A DNA stretch of 64,000 bases from Curtobacterium sp. VKM Ac-1395. GTDB taxonomy: Bacteria; Actinomycetota; Actinomycetes; Actinomycetales; Microbacteriaceae. The position numbers and the translations under genes were made by a program. Every line of letters starts with the position of its first letter. Within the stretch, counting starts at the first letter, position 1. The notes under the pieces were generated by a model. The model ran no database searches. It was not told the origin of the DNA and saw nothing but the letters and a program-made list of their open reading frames with translations. Shown piece after piece: positions 34,764 to 42,042 of this stretch. Where the stretch lies: assembly GCF_015350975.1 (NCBI RefSeq), contig NZ_JADKRX010000001.1, positions 496,001 through 560,000 of the forward strand, in the 5' to 3' direction.

Positions 34764-35222
34764 ATGGACGCAACGGTGACCGACGAGGCGCTGGCCGACC
34801 TCGCGGACCTCGTGCTCCGGGTCTCGCGCGAGATCGACCCGAACGGCAGCTCGGCCCTCGACGTCGTCCCGCTCACCGGCACCGAGGTCCTCGTCCTGCG
34901 ATGGGTGGACATGCACCCGGGGACGTCACCGAGCGCCACGGCCGAGGCGACGGCACTGCAGCGGAGCAACCTCAGCGCCGCACTCCGGTCGCTCGTCGCG
35001 AAGGGCATGGTCGACCGATGTGTCGACCCCCGCGATGCCCGGCTCGTGCAGCTGTTCGCCACCGAGCAGGCGGCGGCGAACATCCGCGTGCTCCGCGCGC
35101 ACTGGGCAGGGAAGCTCCGGGCGGCGCTGGGTGACATCGCGGATGACGACCTCGACCGCGTGACGGACGCCGTCGCCCTGCTGACGCGGTTCGACGACGG
35201 GCTCCGACCGGCCGGCTCCTAG
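34764..35222 (+). CDS. MarR family transcriptional regulator
   Basis: A 152-residue MarR protein. Its winged helix runs from about residue 45 to 105 (PSATAEATALQRSNLSAALR, wing RCVDPRDARLVQLFAT). It is divergent from the Bcr/CflA exporter and separated by a clear operator, so it is most likely a local drug-responsive repressor that also controls itself. TACAGT ends six bases before the ATG and there is no Shine-Dalgarno, so the transcript is probably leaderless. Its stop codon and that of the convergent soxR gene share the palindrome CTAG. Confidence 0.9.
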   Translation: MDATVTDEALADLADLVLRVSREIDPNGSSALDVVPLTGTEVLVLRWVDMHPGTSPSATAEATALQRSNLSAALRSLVAKGMVDRCVDPRDARLVQLFATEQAAANIRVLRAHWAGKLRAALGDIADDDLDRVTDAVALLTRFDDGLRPAGS

Positions 35223-35773
35223 GCTGCCCCCGCTGCGCCCGCTGCGCCCGCTGCGCCTGCTGCGCCCGCTGCGCCTGCTGCGCCCGCTGCGCCTGCTGCG
35301 CCCGCGTCGTCCTCGATCGGCAGCAGCCGGCGAGCACCGTGCCCCTCGGAGCTGAGCGCGTCCCCGGGGTTGACGAGCAGGCAGGCGTTGAGCGAGACGC
35401 ACCCGCACCCGATGCACCTCGTCATCTCCTCCTGCAACCGGGCGAGCTCGAGCTGGCGGGCACGGAGTCGCGCCCGCCATCGCTCGTTCAGTCGGTTCCA
35501 GTCCCGCAGCGACGGCATCCGGTCCTGGGGCAGGGCCGCGAACTGGTCGGCGACCTCGCTCAGGGGGATGCCGAGCCGCTTGGCGACCTGGATGATGGCG
35601 ATCCGCCGCTCCATGTGCCGCGGGTACAGCCGCGTGCCACCGTCGGTCCGTTCGGGGCGGATCAGGCCCTTGCGCTCGTAGAAGTGCAGCGCCGACGCAG
35701 CGACGCCCGTCCGCGCGACGACCTCGCCGATCGTCAGCAGGTCCGTCGGACGCGGCCCGGAGATCTCGACCAT
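35219..35773 (-). CDS. soxR: redox-sensitive transcriptional activator SoxR
   Basis: A 184-residue MerR-family protein. The winged helix is at residues 12-55 (LTIGEVVARTGVAASALHFY), followed by a long dimerisation helix and the [2Fe-2S] cluster motif with Cys120, Cys123, Cys125 and Cys131 (CIGCGCVSLNAC). Oxidation of the cluster by redox-cycling compounds switches it on. The ATG at 35773 has AGGA eight bases upstream. The last 28 or so residues are an Ala/Gly tail (GAA repeated) encoded by tandem 9-bp units, which is not part of the family fold. The stop overlaps the MarR stop on the other strand. Exporters or SDRs nearby may be targets. Confidence 0.93.
   Translation of the reverse strand: MVEISGPRPTDLLTIGEVVARTGVAASALHFYERKGLIRPERTDGGTRLYPRHMERRIAIIQVAKRLGIPLSEVADQFAALPQDRMPSLRDWNRLNERWRARLRARQLELARLQEEMTRCIGCGCVSLNACLLVNPGDALSSEGHGARRLLPIEDDAGAAGAAGAAGAAGAAGAAGAAGAAGAA
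35231..35302. repeat. eight tandem 9-bp units in the 3' end of soxR
   Basis: Eight consecutive units YGCTGCGCC (C or T at the first position, alternating from the third unit) run without interruption. On the coding strand they give Gly-Ala-Ala repeats at the soxR C terminus. Such arrays change length by slippage without shifting frame, since nine is a multiple of three. Confidence 0.85.
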
Positions 35774-35805
35774 GGTGGAGATCCTAGCGAGCGGCGACAG
35801 CGGCG

Positions 35806-35862
35806 ATCGCGGCCGCCACCGGCGACCGCGGCCACCACCGGCGACCGCGGCCGCCACCGGCG
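35806..35862. repeat. three tandem 19-bp repeats upstream of soxR
   Basis: Units of 19 bases at 35806-35824, 35825-35843 and 35844-35862 share the core CGCGGCCRCCACCGGCG and differ at one or two positions. They fill the space between the soxR start and the stop of the ydcF-like gene, so they would lie in the soxR promoter or leader. A 19-base period places the copies on nearly the same DNA face every two turns. Confidence 0.8.
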
Positions 35863-36909
35863 TCACCGCTGCTGGAACGACTCCCAGAGCAGGAACCCGG
35901 TGAAGGCCACGAACGGCAGGAACGCCACCAGGTTCAACCACCGGTGCTCGACGATGACGGCGATGAACTCCCGCAGGAACGCGCTCGGCACGTAGTACGG
36001 AGCCGTCGGCGACCCGATCACCTGGGCCGGCAGGTCGAGCTGGCGCGCCAGCACCGCGGCCCGGAGCACGTGGTAGTTGTTCGTCACGACGACGACGTGG
36101 CCGTCCCGCCCCGCTTCGGTCTGCACCGCTCGCGAGAAGCGGAGGTTCTCACGCGTGGACCGCGACGCCGTCTCGGGCAGGACGTCCGCGGCCTCGGCGC
36201 CGTTCGCGAGCAGGTACTCGGCCATCGCGGTGCCCTCGGCCCGCGGTTCGTCGGCGCCCTGGCCGCCGGACGGGACCAGCACCGGACGCCGTCCCGCTGC
36301 GACCTCGCTGCGGTACAGCGCGAGTGCCCGGTCGAGTCGACTCCGGAGCAGGGGCGGGACCTCGCCGCGGACGAGCCCGGAGCCGAGCACCACGATCGCG
36401 TCCGGCGCCTCGCGGAACCGCATCCGCCCGTACACGACCGAGTACACCGCGAACGCGACGAAGGCGAGTGCCACGTACACGCAGAGGAACACGAGCAGCA
36501 CGACGGCCGACACGGCCAGGGTGTCCGGCACGTCCTGCTCGCCGTCGGTCGCGATCGCGAACACCACGACGGCGACGGTCGGCAGCACGAACACGAGCAC
36601 GCCGGCGACGAGCGAGAGCAGGTTGCCGAGGCTGCGGCCCTCACGCCGGAGCATCTGCACGCCGTTCACGATCAGGGCGAGACCGAGGGCGACGACGGCG
36701 AGGGGGACGAGCAGCACCACCAGCCCGACGACGATCCCGAACCCCGGGACGACGGCGGTCAGGATCGACACGACCGCAGCCGCACCGAACAGGACCGCGG
36801 CGGTGAGGAACACCCCGTTCCGCAGCATCCGCCGGTCATGGCGACGGCACAGGACGTAGAGCAGCAGGAAGACCAGCGCGGGGACGAGTCCCGCGGCAGC
36901 AGCGATCAC
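35863..36909 (-). CDS. YdcF/SanA-type membrane protein (DUF218)
   Basis: A 348-residue protein. The N-terminal half has about five membrane segments, a DUF218 domain occupies about residues 170-330 (DAIVVLGSGLVRGEVPPLL, VLVPSGGQGADEPRAEG, RSTRENLRFS, VVVTNNYHVLRA), and a last hydrophobic segment closes the chain (LVAFLPFVAFTGFLLW). DUF218 proteins are linked to envelope and peptidoglycan-precursor functions, but the reaction is not established. The GTG start has no Shine-Dalgarno and overlaps the stop of a nine-codon ORF (GTGA), so it is probably translated by coupling. soxR follows downstream on the same strand. Confidence 0.85.
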   Translation of the reverse strand: MIAAAAGLVPALVFLLLYVLCRRHDRRMLRNGVFLTAAVLFGAAAVVSILTAVVPGFGIVVGLVVLLVPLAVVALGLALIVNGVQMLRREGRSLGNLLSLVAGVLVFVLPTVAVVVFAIATDGEQDVPDTLAVSAVVLLVFLCVYVALAFVAFAVYSVVYGRMRFREAPDAIVVLGSGLVRGEVPPLLRSRLDRALALYRSEVAAGRRPVLVPSGGQGADEPRAEGTAMAEYLLANGAEAADVLPETASRSTRENLRFSRAVQTEAGRDGHVVVVTNNYHVLRAAVLARQLDLPAQVIGSPTAPYYVPSAFLREFIAVIVEHRWLNLVAFLPFVAFTGFLLWESFQQR

Positions 36910-36935
36910 GGGGTGGCCGTTCGGAGCGCGGTCAT
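36906..36935 (-). CDS. possible nine-codon leader ORF coupled to the ydcF-like gene
   Basis: The ATG at 36935 opens MTALRTATP and its TGA overlaps the GTG of the ydcF-like gene. TAGCGT at 36942-36947 stands six bases before this ATG, the leaderless spacing found at many genes in this window. The large gene itself has no ribosome site, so initiation at the small ORF followed by reinitiation would explain its translation. It is out of frame with the large gene. Confidence 0.45.
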   Translation of the reverse strand: MTALRTATP

Positions 36936-36952
36936 CCCAGCACGCTACCGGC

Positions 36953-37405
36953 TCACCCGACCGCCCGACGGATGAGCTCGGCCACCGTTGCCTCGTCGTC
37001 GGTCGAGAACTCCGGGGTGACTGCCCACGACGTCGGCCAGAAGGTGCCGTCGTCGAGCCGCGCAGGGTCCTGGAAGCCGAGCGTCGAGTAGCGGGCCGTG
37101 AACTTGGCGGCGTCCTGGAAGAAGAACACCACCGTGCCGTCCTTCGTGTAGGCGGGCATGCCGTACCAGAGCTTCGGCAGGAGGTCGGGTGCGACCTCGA
37201 GCGCGATCCGGTGGATGCGTCCGGCCAGCCCCCGGTCGGGCTCGGGCATCTCGGCGATCTTCGCCAGGAGGGCCTCGAGGTCCGCTGCAGCCTTCTCGGC
37301 CTTGGACCCGCCGCGTCTCCTGGAGGCCTTCACCTCGGCCGCGCGCTCCTGCATCGCCGCGCGTTCCTCGTCGGTGAACGGGGCCTCATCCGTCGTCCGT
37401 GCCAT
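36953..37405 (-). CDS. DUF1801 family protein
   Basis: A 150-residue protein with a basic, charged N terminus (residues 1-45, including SRRRGGSKAEKAA) and a DUF1801 domain (about 50-145) with the typical LWYGMPAYTKDGTVVFFFQDAAKF. The domain belongs to the YdhG/frataxin-like group, and its role is not established; iron-sulfur or iron-chaperone roles have been proposed for relatives. GAGAGGA lies about eight bases before the ATG. The ydcF-like gene starts 43 bases downstream on the same strand. Confidence 0.83.
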   Translation of the reverse strand: MARTTDEAPFTDEERAAMQERAAEVKASRRRGGSKAEKAAADLEALLAKIAEMPEPDRGLAGRIHRIALEVAPDLLPKLWYGMPAYTKDGTVVFFFQDAAKFTARYSTLGFQDPARLDDGTFWPTSWAVTPEFSTDDEATVAELIRRAVG

Positions 37406-37473
37406 GGCGTTCCTCTCGGTTGCGCCCAGTGTCCTCCTGAGACCGCCCGGGTGCCACGTGCCAGGCTCGGAGC

Positions 37474-38517
37474 ATGACCTACATCGCCAGCGACGACCGC
37501 TACGACTCGATGACGTACCGCCGGACAGGCCACTCCGGCCTCGACCTGCCGCTGCTCTCCCTGGGCTACTGGCACAACTTCGGGGACGACATGCCCTTCG
37601 AGGACCAGCGGGCGATCAGCCGTCGCGCGTTCGACCTCGGCATCACGCACCACGACCTCGCGAACAACTACGGGCCGCCCTACGGCGCCGCGGAGGTCAA
37701 CTTCGGCCGGCTCATGCGCGAGGACTTCCGCCCGTACCGGGACGAGATGGTCGTCTCGACGAAGGCTGGCTGGGACATGTGGCCCGGCCCGTACGGCCAG
37801 GGCGGCGGGTCGCGCAAGTACGTCCTCGCCTCGCTCGACCAGTCCCTGACCCGGATGGGACTCGACTACGTCGACGTCTTCTACTCCCACCGCCTCGACT
37901 CGTCGACGCCGCTCGAGGAGACCATGGGCGCGCTGCACACCGCCGTGCAGCAGGGCAAGGCGCTGTACGTCGGCATCTCCTCCTACGACGCGGCCCGCAG
38001 CCGCGAGGCCGTCGAGATCCTCCGTGACCTCGGCACCCCGCTCCTGATCCACCAGCCCTCGTACTCGATGCTGAACCGCTGGATCGAGACCGAGGGGCTC
38101 CTCGACGCTGCCAGCGAGCTCGGCTTCGGTGTCATCGGCTTCACCGCGCTGGCCCAGGGCCTGCTGACCGGACGCTACCTCGACGGCGTGCCCGCGGACT
38201 CCCGTGCGGCCGCCGGCAAGACGCTCGACCCGTCGTCGATCACGCCCGAGGTCGTCCAGCACCTCAACGCGCTCAACGCCGTCGCCGAGGCGCGCGGCCA
38301 GTCCCTGGCGCAGCTCGCCCTCGCCTGGGCGCTCCGCGACGAGCGCGTCACCTCGCTCGTCATCGGGGCGTCGCGGGTCTCCCAGCTCGAGGACAACGTC
38401 GCCGCCCTGTCGAACCTGTCCTTCACCGACGAGGAGCTCCGCACCATCGACGAGCACTCCGTGGGCATCACCGACGTCGACCTGTGGGCGGGTGCGCGCT
38501 CCGGCGCCGTCTCCTGA
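37474..38517 (+). CDS. aldo/keto reductase, YghZ/glyceraldehyde-3-phosphate reductase type
   Basis: A 347-residue NADPH-dependent aldo/keto reductase of the AKR14 (YghZ) type. Relatives reduce L-glyceraldehyde 3-phosphate and methylglyoxal. The catalytic tetrad is visible: Asp in HHDLANNYG with Tyr in YGPPYGAAE, Lys in VVSTKAGWDMW and His in FYSHRLDSSTPLEET. The NADP-binding C-terminal part has SLVIGASRVSQLEDNV. CAGGCT ends six bases before the ATG, and the apparent GGAG is too close to the start to serve, so the message is probably leaderless. A composite hairpin follows the stop. Confidence 0.92.
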   Translation: MTYIASDDRYDSMTYRRTGHSGLDLPLLSLGYWHNFGDDMPFEDQRAISRRAFDLGITHHDLANNYGPPYGAAEVNFGRLMREDFRPYRDEMVVSTKAGWDMWPGPYGQGGGSRKYVLASLDQSLTRMGLDYVDVFYSHRLDSSTPLEETMGALHTAVQQGKALYVGISSYDAARSREAVEILRDLGTPLLIHQPSYSMLNRWIETEGLLDAASELGFGVIGFTALAQGLLTGRYLDGVPADSRAAAGKTLDPSSITPEVVQHLNALNAVAEARGQSLAQLALAWALRDERVTSLVIGASRVSQLEDNVAALSNLSFTDEELRTIDEHSVGITDVDLWAGARSGAVS

Positions 38518-38527
38518 CGCACCGCCT

Positions 38528-38575
38528 GACGGACTGGAGGTCCGGTGCCAGCTGGTACCGGGCCTCCAGTCCGTC
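38528..38575 (+). terminator. composite inverted repeat after the aldo/keto reductase gene
   Basis: GACGGACTGGAGG (38528-38540) pairs with CCTCCAGTCCGTC (38563-38575), and CCGGTGCCAGCTGGTACCGG (38542-38561) is a near-perfect inner palindrome. Both parts match the larger structure at 27896-28005, so the two are related copies. It begins ten bases after the stop codon. Confidence 0.82.
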
Positions 38576-38586
38576 CCGGCGCACGT

Positions 38587-38896
38587 TCTGGCCCATCGCG
38601 TCCGCGATCGCACGTCGTTCCGCGCGTGACGCCGACGAGAAGATCGACGCCGCGGAGCTCCGGACCATCGCGCTGCAGTCGACTGTGGTCGAGGTCGCCC
38701 TCCGCGCCACACGACCCTGTTCGAGGTCGGTGGAGCCAGCGCGACGGACCGGGACCGCGCCCTCGACCGGCACTGGCGGAACGCCAGGACCCTGTCGTCG
38801 CACAACCCGGTCGTGTTCCAGCAGCGGGTCGTCGGCGACCACCTGGTGAACGGCGCTCCCCTGACGTACTTCTGGGCCACGGGCGAGGCCCGGTGA
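38587..38896 (+). pseudogene. C-terminal remnant of an acyl-CoA dehydrogenase-like flavin monooxygenase (SfnB/DszC type)
   Basis: In one frame the DNA encodes DAAELRTIALQSTVVEVALRA, split here at TIALQSTVVEVALRAT; in another it continues TTLFEVGGASATDRDRAL, DRHWRNARTLSSHNPVVFQ and VGDHLVNGAPLTYFW to a TGA at 38894-38896. Together these form the C-terminal FMN-dependent part of the SfnB/DszC group. The frames join at about 38709, where CACAC has two bases more than needed. The N-terminal two thirds are missing: recognisable similarity begins just past the hairpin ending at 38575. It is therefore a truncated, frameshifted relic. The exact left edge is uncertain. Confidence 0.75.
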
Positions 38897-38928
38897 CATC
38901 TCAGAACCCTGCGCACCACGGAGGCGAT

Positions 38929-38973
38929 CTGTCACACGATCACCGCCCCAGCTACACTTAGTACCGTAAGTGT
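38929..38973 (+). promoter_or_regulatory. promoter and 20-bp operator of the fic gene
   Basis: CTGTCA (38929-38934), an 18-base spacer and TACACT (38953-38958) form a plausible promoter. ACACTTA (38954-38960) and TAAGTGT (38967-38973) are perfect seven-base inverted arms with a six-base spacer, covering the -10 and start point. A repressor bound here would block transcription. A related half-site, AAGTGT, lies at 40216-40221 before the following MFS gene. Confidence 0.72.
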
Positions 38974-39009
38974 CGAGAACCTCCCGCCGCAGCGACAGAT
39001 CGGAGCACC

Positions 39010-40188
39010 GTGGACTGGCCCGCGATCTCGTCCGAAGAGCTCTGGTTCGAGTCGAAGTACGCGGGGTTCGGTGTCGCGGCGAGCCGCCGCACCGCCCTCG
39101 GGCATCCGTACCGTGCGGCCGTGCCACCGCTCATCGCGGATCTCGACCCTCGTGTGAGCTCGTCCGTCGCGGCGCTCGTGGACGATGCGGTCGAGGCGCT
39201 GGTCCGATTCGACGCGCAGCTCGGCGGTGAGATCGCACCGTTCGCAGCGCTCCTGCTTCGCTCCGAGGCAGCAGCGTCCTCGCAGATCGAGAACCTCACC
39301 GCCAGCGCACGGGCGATCTACACAGCAGAACTCGGTGACGACTCACGGCAGAACGCCGCGCAGATCGTCGCGAACACCCGGGCGATGCAGAGCGCGCTCG
39401 AGCTCGCTGACGACCTCACCCCCGCCTCCGTCCTCGCGATGCACGCGGCGCTGCTCGACGGCGACACCCATCACGACGCCGGTGTCTGGCGGACCGAACC
39501 CGTCTGGATCGGTCGGAGCGCTGACAGTCCAGCCGGAGCCGACTTCGTCGCGCCCGCGTCCGAGCGCGTCCCGGCCCTGGTCGACGACGTCATGGTGTTC
39601 TCGCGGCGGGCCGACCTGCCGCGGCTCGTGCAGATCGCCGTTGCCCACGCACAGTTCGAGACGATCCACCCGTTCACGGACGGCAACGGTCGCACGGGCC
39701 GCGCGCTGATGCAGGCGATGTTCCGGGGGACCGGGCTGACCAGGAACGTCACCATTCCGGTGTCTGCCGGCCTGCTCACGGACACCGCCGGGTACCACGC
39801 AGCACTCGACGCGTACCGCACGGGCGAGGTCGAACCGATCGTGGTCGCCACGGCCGAAGCGGCCTTCCGCGCGGTGAACAACGCCCACGAGTTGGTGGAC
39901 GACATCCACGCGGTCCAGGCCGCGTGGCGTGCGACCGTCACGGCGCGTGCGGACTCGGCGGTGTGGCGCGTCCTCGAGGTGGTTGCTCGTCAGCCCGTCC
40001 TCACCGGGGCGTCGCTCTCGGCGCAGCTCGGGCCGTCGGTCAACGTCTACCGTGCACTCGACGCGCTCGCGGCGGCCGGGGTGCTCGTGGGGAAGTCGGA
40101 GCACAAGCTCCGTGCCAAGGTCTGGCGGAGCGATGACGTCCTGCAGGCGCTCGACGCCTTCGCGCGCCGGGCCGGACGTCGGGGCTGA
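39010..40188 (+). CDS. Fic family protein (AMP transferase) with N-terminal autoinhibitory motif
   Basis: A 392-residue protein. An N-terminal helical domain carries SSQIEN at residues 90-95, which fits the inhibitory motif with Glu94 of class II Fic proteins. The Fic core has HPFTDGNGRTGR with catalytic His220. A C-terminal winged helix (about 310-385; LSAQLGPSVNVYRALDALAAAGVL) may bind DNA. It would transfer AMP, or a related group, to a target protein and be self-restrained by Glu94. The winged helix and strong upstream operator suggest autoregulation. CGGAG precedes the GTG. No antitoxin gene is adjacent, as expected when inhibition is in the same chain. Confidence 0.92.
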   Translation: MDWPAISSEELWFESKYAGFGVAASRRTALGHPYRAAVPPLIADLDPRVSSSVAALVDDAVEALVRFDAQLGGEIAPFAALLLRSEAAASSQIENLTASARAIYTAELGDDSRQNAAQIVANTRAMQSALELADDLTPASVLAMHAALLDGDTHHDAGVWRTEPVWIGRSADSPAGADFVAPASERVPALVDDVMVFSRRADLPRLVQIAVAHAQFETIHPFTDGNGRTGRALMQAMFRGTGLTRNVTIPVSAGLLTDTAGYHAALDAYRTGEVEPIVVATAEAAFRAVNNAHELVDDIHAVQAAWRATVTARADSAVWRVLEVVARQPVLTGASLSAQLGPSVNVYRALDALAAAGVLVGKSEHKLRAKVWRSDDVLQALDAFARRAGRRG

Positions 40189-40309
40189 CGACCCCGCTGG
40201 TACCCTCGGGACCGCAAGTGTGTATCTACCGGTCGCCGCACCTCGGCGGACAGCGGCGGCACCCGATGGGTCCGCAGCTCCACGGCGGGCCGAGAAGGCA
40301 CACCACGAC

Positions 40310-41524
40310 ATGCTCCAGGCGCGCTCCGCAGACGCTTCCCTGATCGCCCACGCCGGGCGCTCCTACTTCCCGATCGCGTTCATCGCCAGGCTGCCCTTCG
40401 CGATGATGGTGGTCGGCGTCCTGACGCTCGTCGTCGCCTCCCGTGACTCGGTCGCGCTCGGGGGCATCAACTCCGCGTTCGTCGGCATCGGCTCGGCGAT
40501 CGTCGGTCCGATGGTCGGCGCAGCAGCAGACCGGTTCGGGCAGCGGACGGTCCTGGTGCCCGTCGGCCTGGCGAATGCCGCGCTGCTCGGGGTCTTCGTG
40601 CTCGTCGTGCAGAGCACCGCCCCGGACCTCGCCGTCCTGGCGCTGTCGTTCTTCGTCGGAGCCAGTGCGCCGCAGGTCGCCCCGATGTCCCGTACCCGGC
40701 TGGTCGCCATCATCCGGCAGCGCATGGCGCCGGTCCGGCAGGAGAAGGTCCTCAGCGGGACGATGGCGTACGAGTCCGCGGCCGACGAGACGGTGTTCAT
40801 CATCGGGCCGTTCCTGGTCGGGCTGCTGGCGAGCGCCATCGCGCCGTGGGTCGCCGTGGCCGGCGCGTCGGCGCTGACGTTCGTCTTCGTCACGGCCTTC
40901 GCCCTGCACCCGACGGGCCGTCTGGCCGTGGGTCAGCAGGCGGAGGTCGCGCAGGCACCCGCCCGGCAGCTGCTCCGACCGCGCCTGGTCGTGGTCGTCG
41001 TCGGCATCCTCGGGATCGGGTTCTTCTTCGGCTCGACGCTCACGTCCCTGACGGCGTTCATGGAGACCCACGGCGAGTCCTCGCAGGCGGGACTGCTCTA
41101 CGGCCTGATGGGCATCGGCTCGGCGGGCCTCGCGCTCGGGTCTGCGGCGTTCCCGCGGGCGTTCGGCATCGGCTGGCGCTGGCTGGTCTTCGGCGTCGTG
41201 CTGCTCGGCGGGGCGATCGCCTTCGCGTCGGCGGACTCGGTCCTCACGGTCGGGATCGTCCTGGCGGTCATGGGCATCGGCATCGGCCCGACCCTCGTCG
41301 CGCAGTACAGCCTCGGCTCGGACCGCTCCCCGGTCGGCCGGTCCGCGACGACGATGACGATCCTCGGGTCCGCGGTCATCGTCGGGCAGTCGCTCACCTC
41401 GGCCGTGGTGGGTGAGGTGGCTGAGTCCTCGGGCGCGCAGACGGCGATGCTGTTCCCCGCGATTTCGGCCGGCATCGTCGTGCTCGCCGCGGTGGTCAAC
41501 CTCGTGCTGTCCCGCCGCGGCTGA
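40310..41524 (+). CDS. MFS transporter
   Basis: A 404-residue twelve-helix major facilitator. Helix 1 begins at YFPIAFIARLPFAMMVVGV, and the cytoplasmic loop after helix 2 is GAAADRFGQRTVLVPVG, a form of the MFS motif. The half-and-half layout with a central loop around residues 195-215 is normal. It resembles the sugar- or drug-efflux MFS proteins common in actinobacteria. The ATG at 40310 is preceded by GAGAAGG at a rather long spacing of about twelve bases. It follows fic by 121 bp on the same strand. The substrate is unknown, and no dedicated regulator other than Fic is adjacent. Confidence 0.87.
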   Translation: MLQARSADASLIAHAGRSYFPIAFIARLPFAMMVVGVLTLVVASRDSVALGGINSAFVGIGSAIVGPMVGAAADRFGQRTVLVPVGLANAALLGVFVLVVQSTAPDLAVLALSFFVGASAPQVAPMSRTRLVAIIRQRMAPVRQEKVLSGTMAYESAADETVFIIGPFLVGLLASAIAPWVAVAGASALTFVFVTAFALHPTGRLAVGQQAEVAQAPARQLLRPRLVVVVVGILGIGFFFGSTLTSLTAFMETHGESSQAGLLYGLMGIGSAGLALGSAAFPRAFGIGWRWLVFGVVLLGGAIAFASADSVLTVGIVLAVMGIGIGPTLVAQYSLGSDRSPVGRSATTMTILGSAVIVGQSLTSAVVGEVAESSGAQTAMLFPAISAGIVVLAAVVNLVLSRRG

Positions 41525-41611
41525 ACCGTCCCCTGATGCCCGCGATGGGAAGCGGGAACGCGCGTTGTCAGTCGGAAGGAACGACCTCCGACGCGCGATT
41601 CGACCCCCCTG

Positions 41612-41668
41612 CGCGCGGAACGACCCACCACGCGCGGAACGACCCACCACGCGCGGAACGACCCGAGG
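41612..41668. repeat. three tandem 19-bp repeats between convergent genes
   Basis: Units CGCGCGGAACGACCCACCA at 41612-41630 and 41631-41649 are identical, and the third at 41650-41668 differs only at its end (GAGG for ACCA). Degenerate flanking copies extend to about 41585. They lie between the MFS and mrpG stop codons. No hairpin terminator is obvious here. Confidence 0.85.
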
Positions 41669-41685
41669 CGCGAAAGAGCTCCGCG

Positions 41686-42042
41686 TCACGACTCCGTGTC
41701 GTCGACCAGCAGGTCCTCGTGGCGGTAGTCGTTCGAGCGCAGCCCTGCGCGGGCGATCATGTGCGTCGACACCGGCACCAGGAACAGCTGGAACACCATG
41801 ATCGGCAGCACCACGAAGAACGCCGTCCACGTCCACACCGCCACCACGATCGCGGCGAGGGCGAAGGCCAGCCCGAGCACCTGCGGCTTGGACATGGCGT
41901 GCAGGCGGACGAGCGGGTCGGGGAAGCGGACGATCCCCACGCCCGCGCCGAGCGACAGCAGCGACCCGACGATCAGCAGCCCGAGGGCGATCCACGCGCG
42001 GACGCCGGCACCGTCGATGAAGGACTCGATGACCTCGATCAC
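41686..42042 (-). CDS. mrpG: Mrp Na+/H+ antiporter subunit G
   Basis: A 118-residue three-helix membrane protein, the last cistron of the antiporter operon. Family landmarks are LGAGVGIVRFPDPLVRLHAMSK (the RFPD and HA..K part is diagnostic), then LPIMVFQLFLVPVSTHMIARA. It is a small subunit needed for assembly and activity of the complex that exchanges cytoplasmic Na+ for H+. The GTG start overlaps the mrpF stop by four bases. The C terminus is hydrophilic (SNDYRHEDLLVDDTES). Confidence 0.92.
   Translation of the reverse strand: MIEVIESFIDGAGVRAWIALGLLIVGSLLSLGAGVGIVRFPDPLVRLHAMSKPQVLGLAFALAAIVVAVWTWTAFFVVLPIMVFQLFLVPVSTHMIARAGLRSNDYRHEDLLVDDTES

Noticed and set aside
35231..35302. CRISPR-like array at the short regular repeats
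   Set aside because: The repeats are contiguous 9-bp units without spacers and are in the coding frame of soxR; the other tandem arrays also lack spacers.
39010..40188. Fic plus antitoxin (type II toxin-antitoxin) module
   Set aside because: No small antitoxin gene is adjacent; the inhibitory motif lies within the Fic chain itself, so it is a class II Fic rather than a toxin-antitoxin pair.
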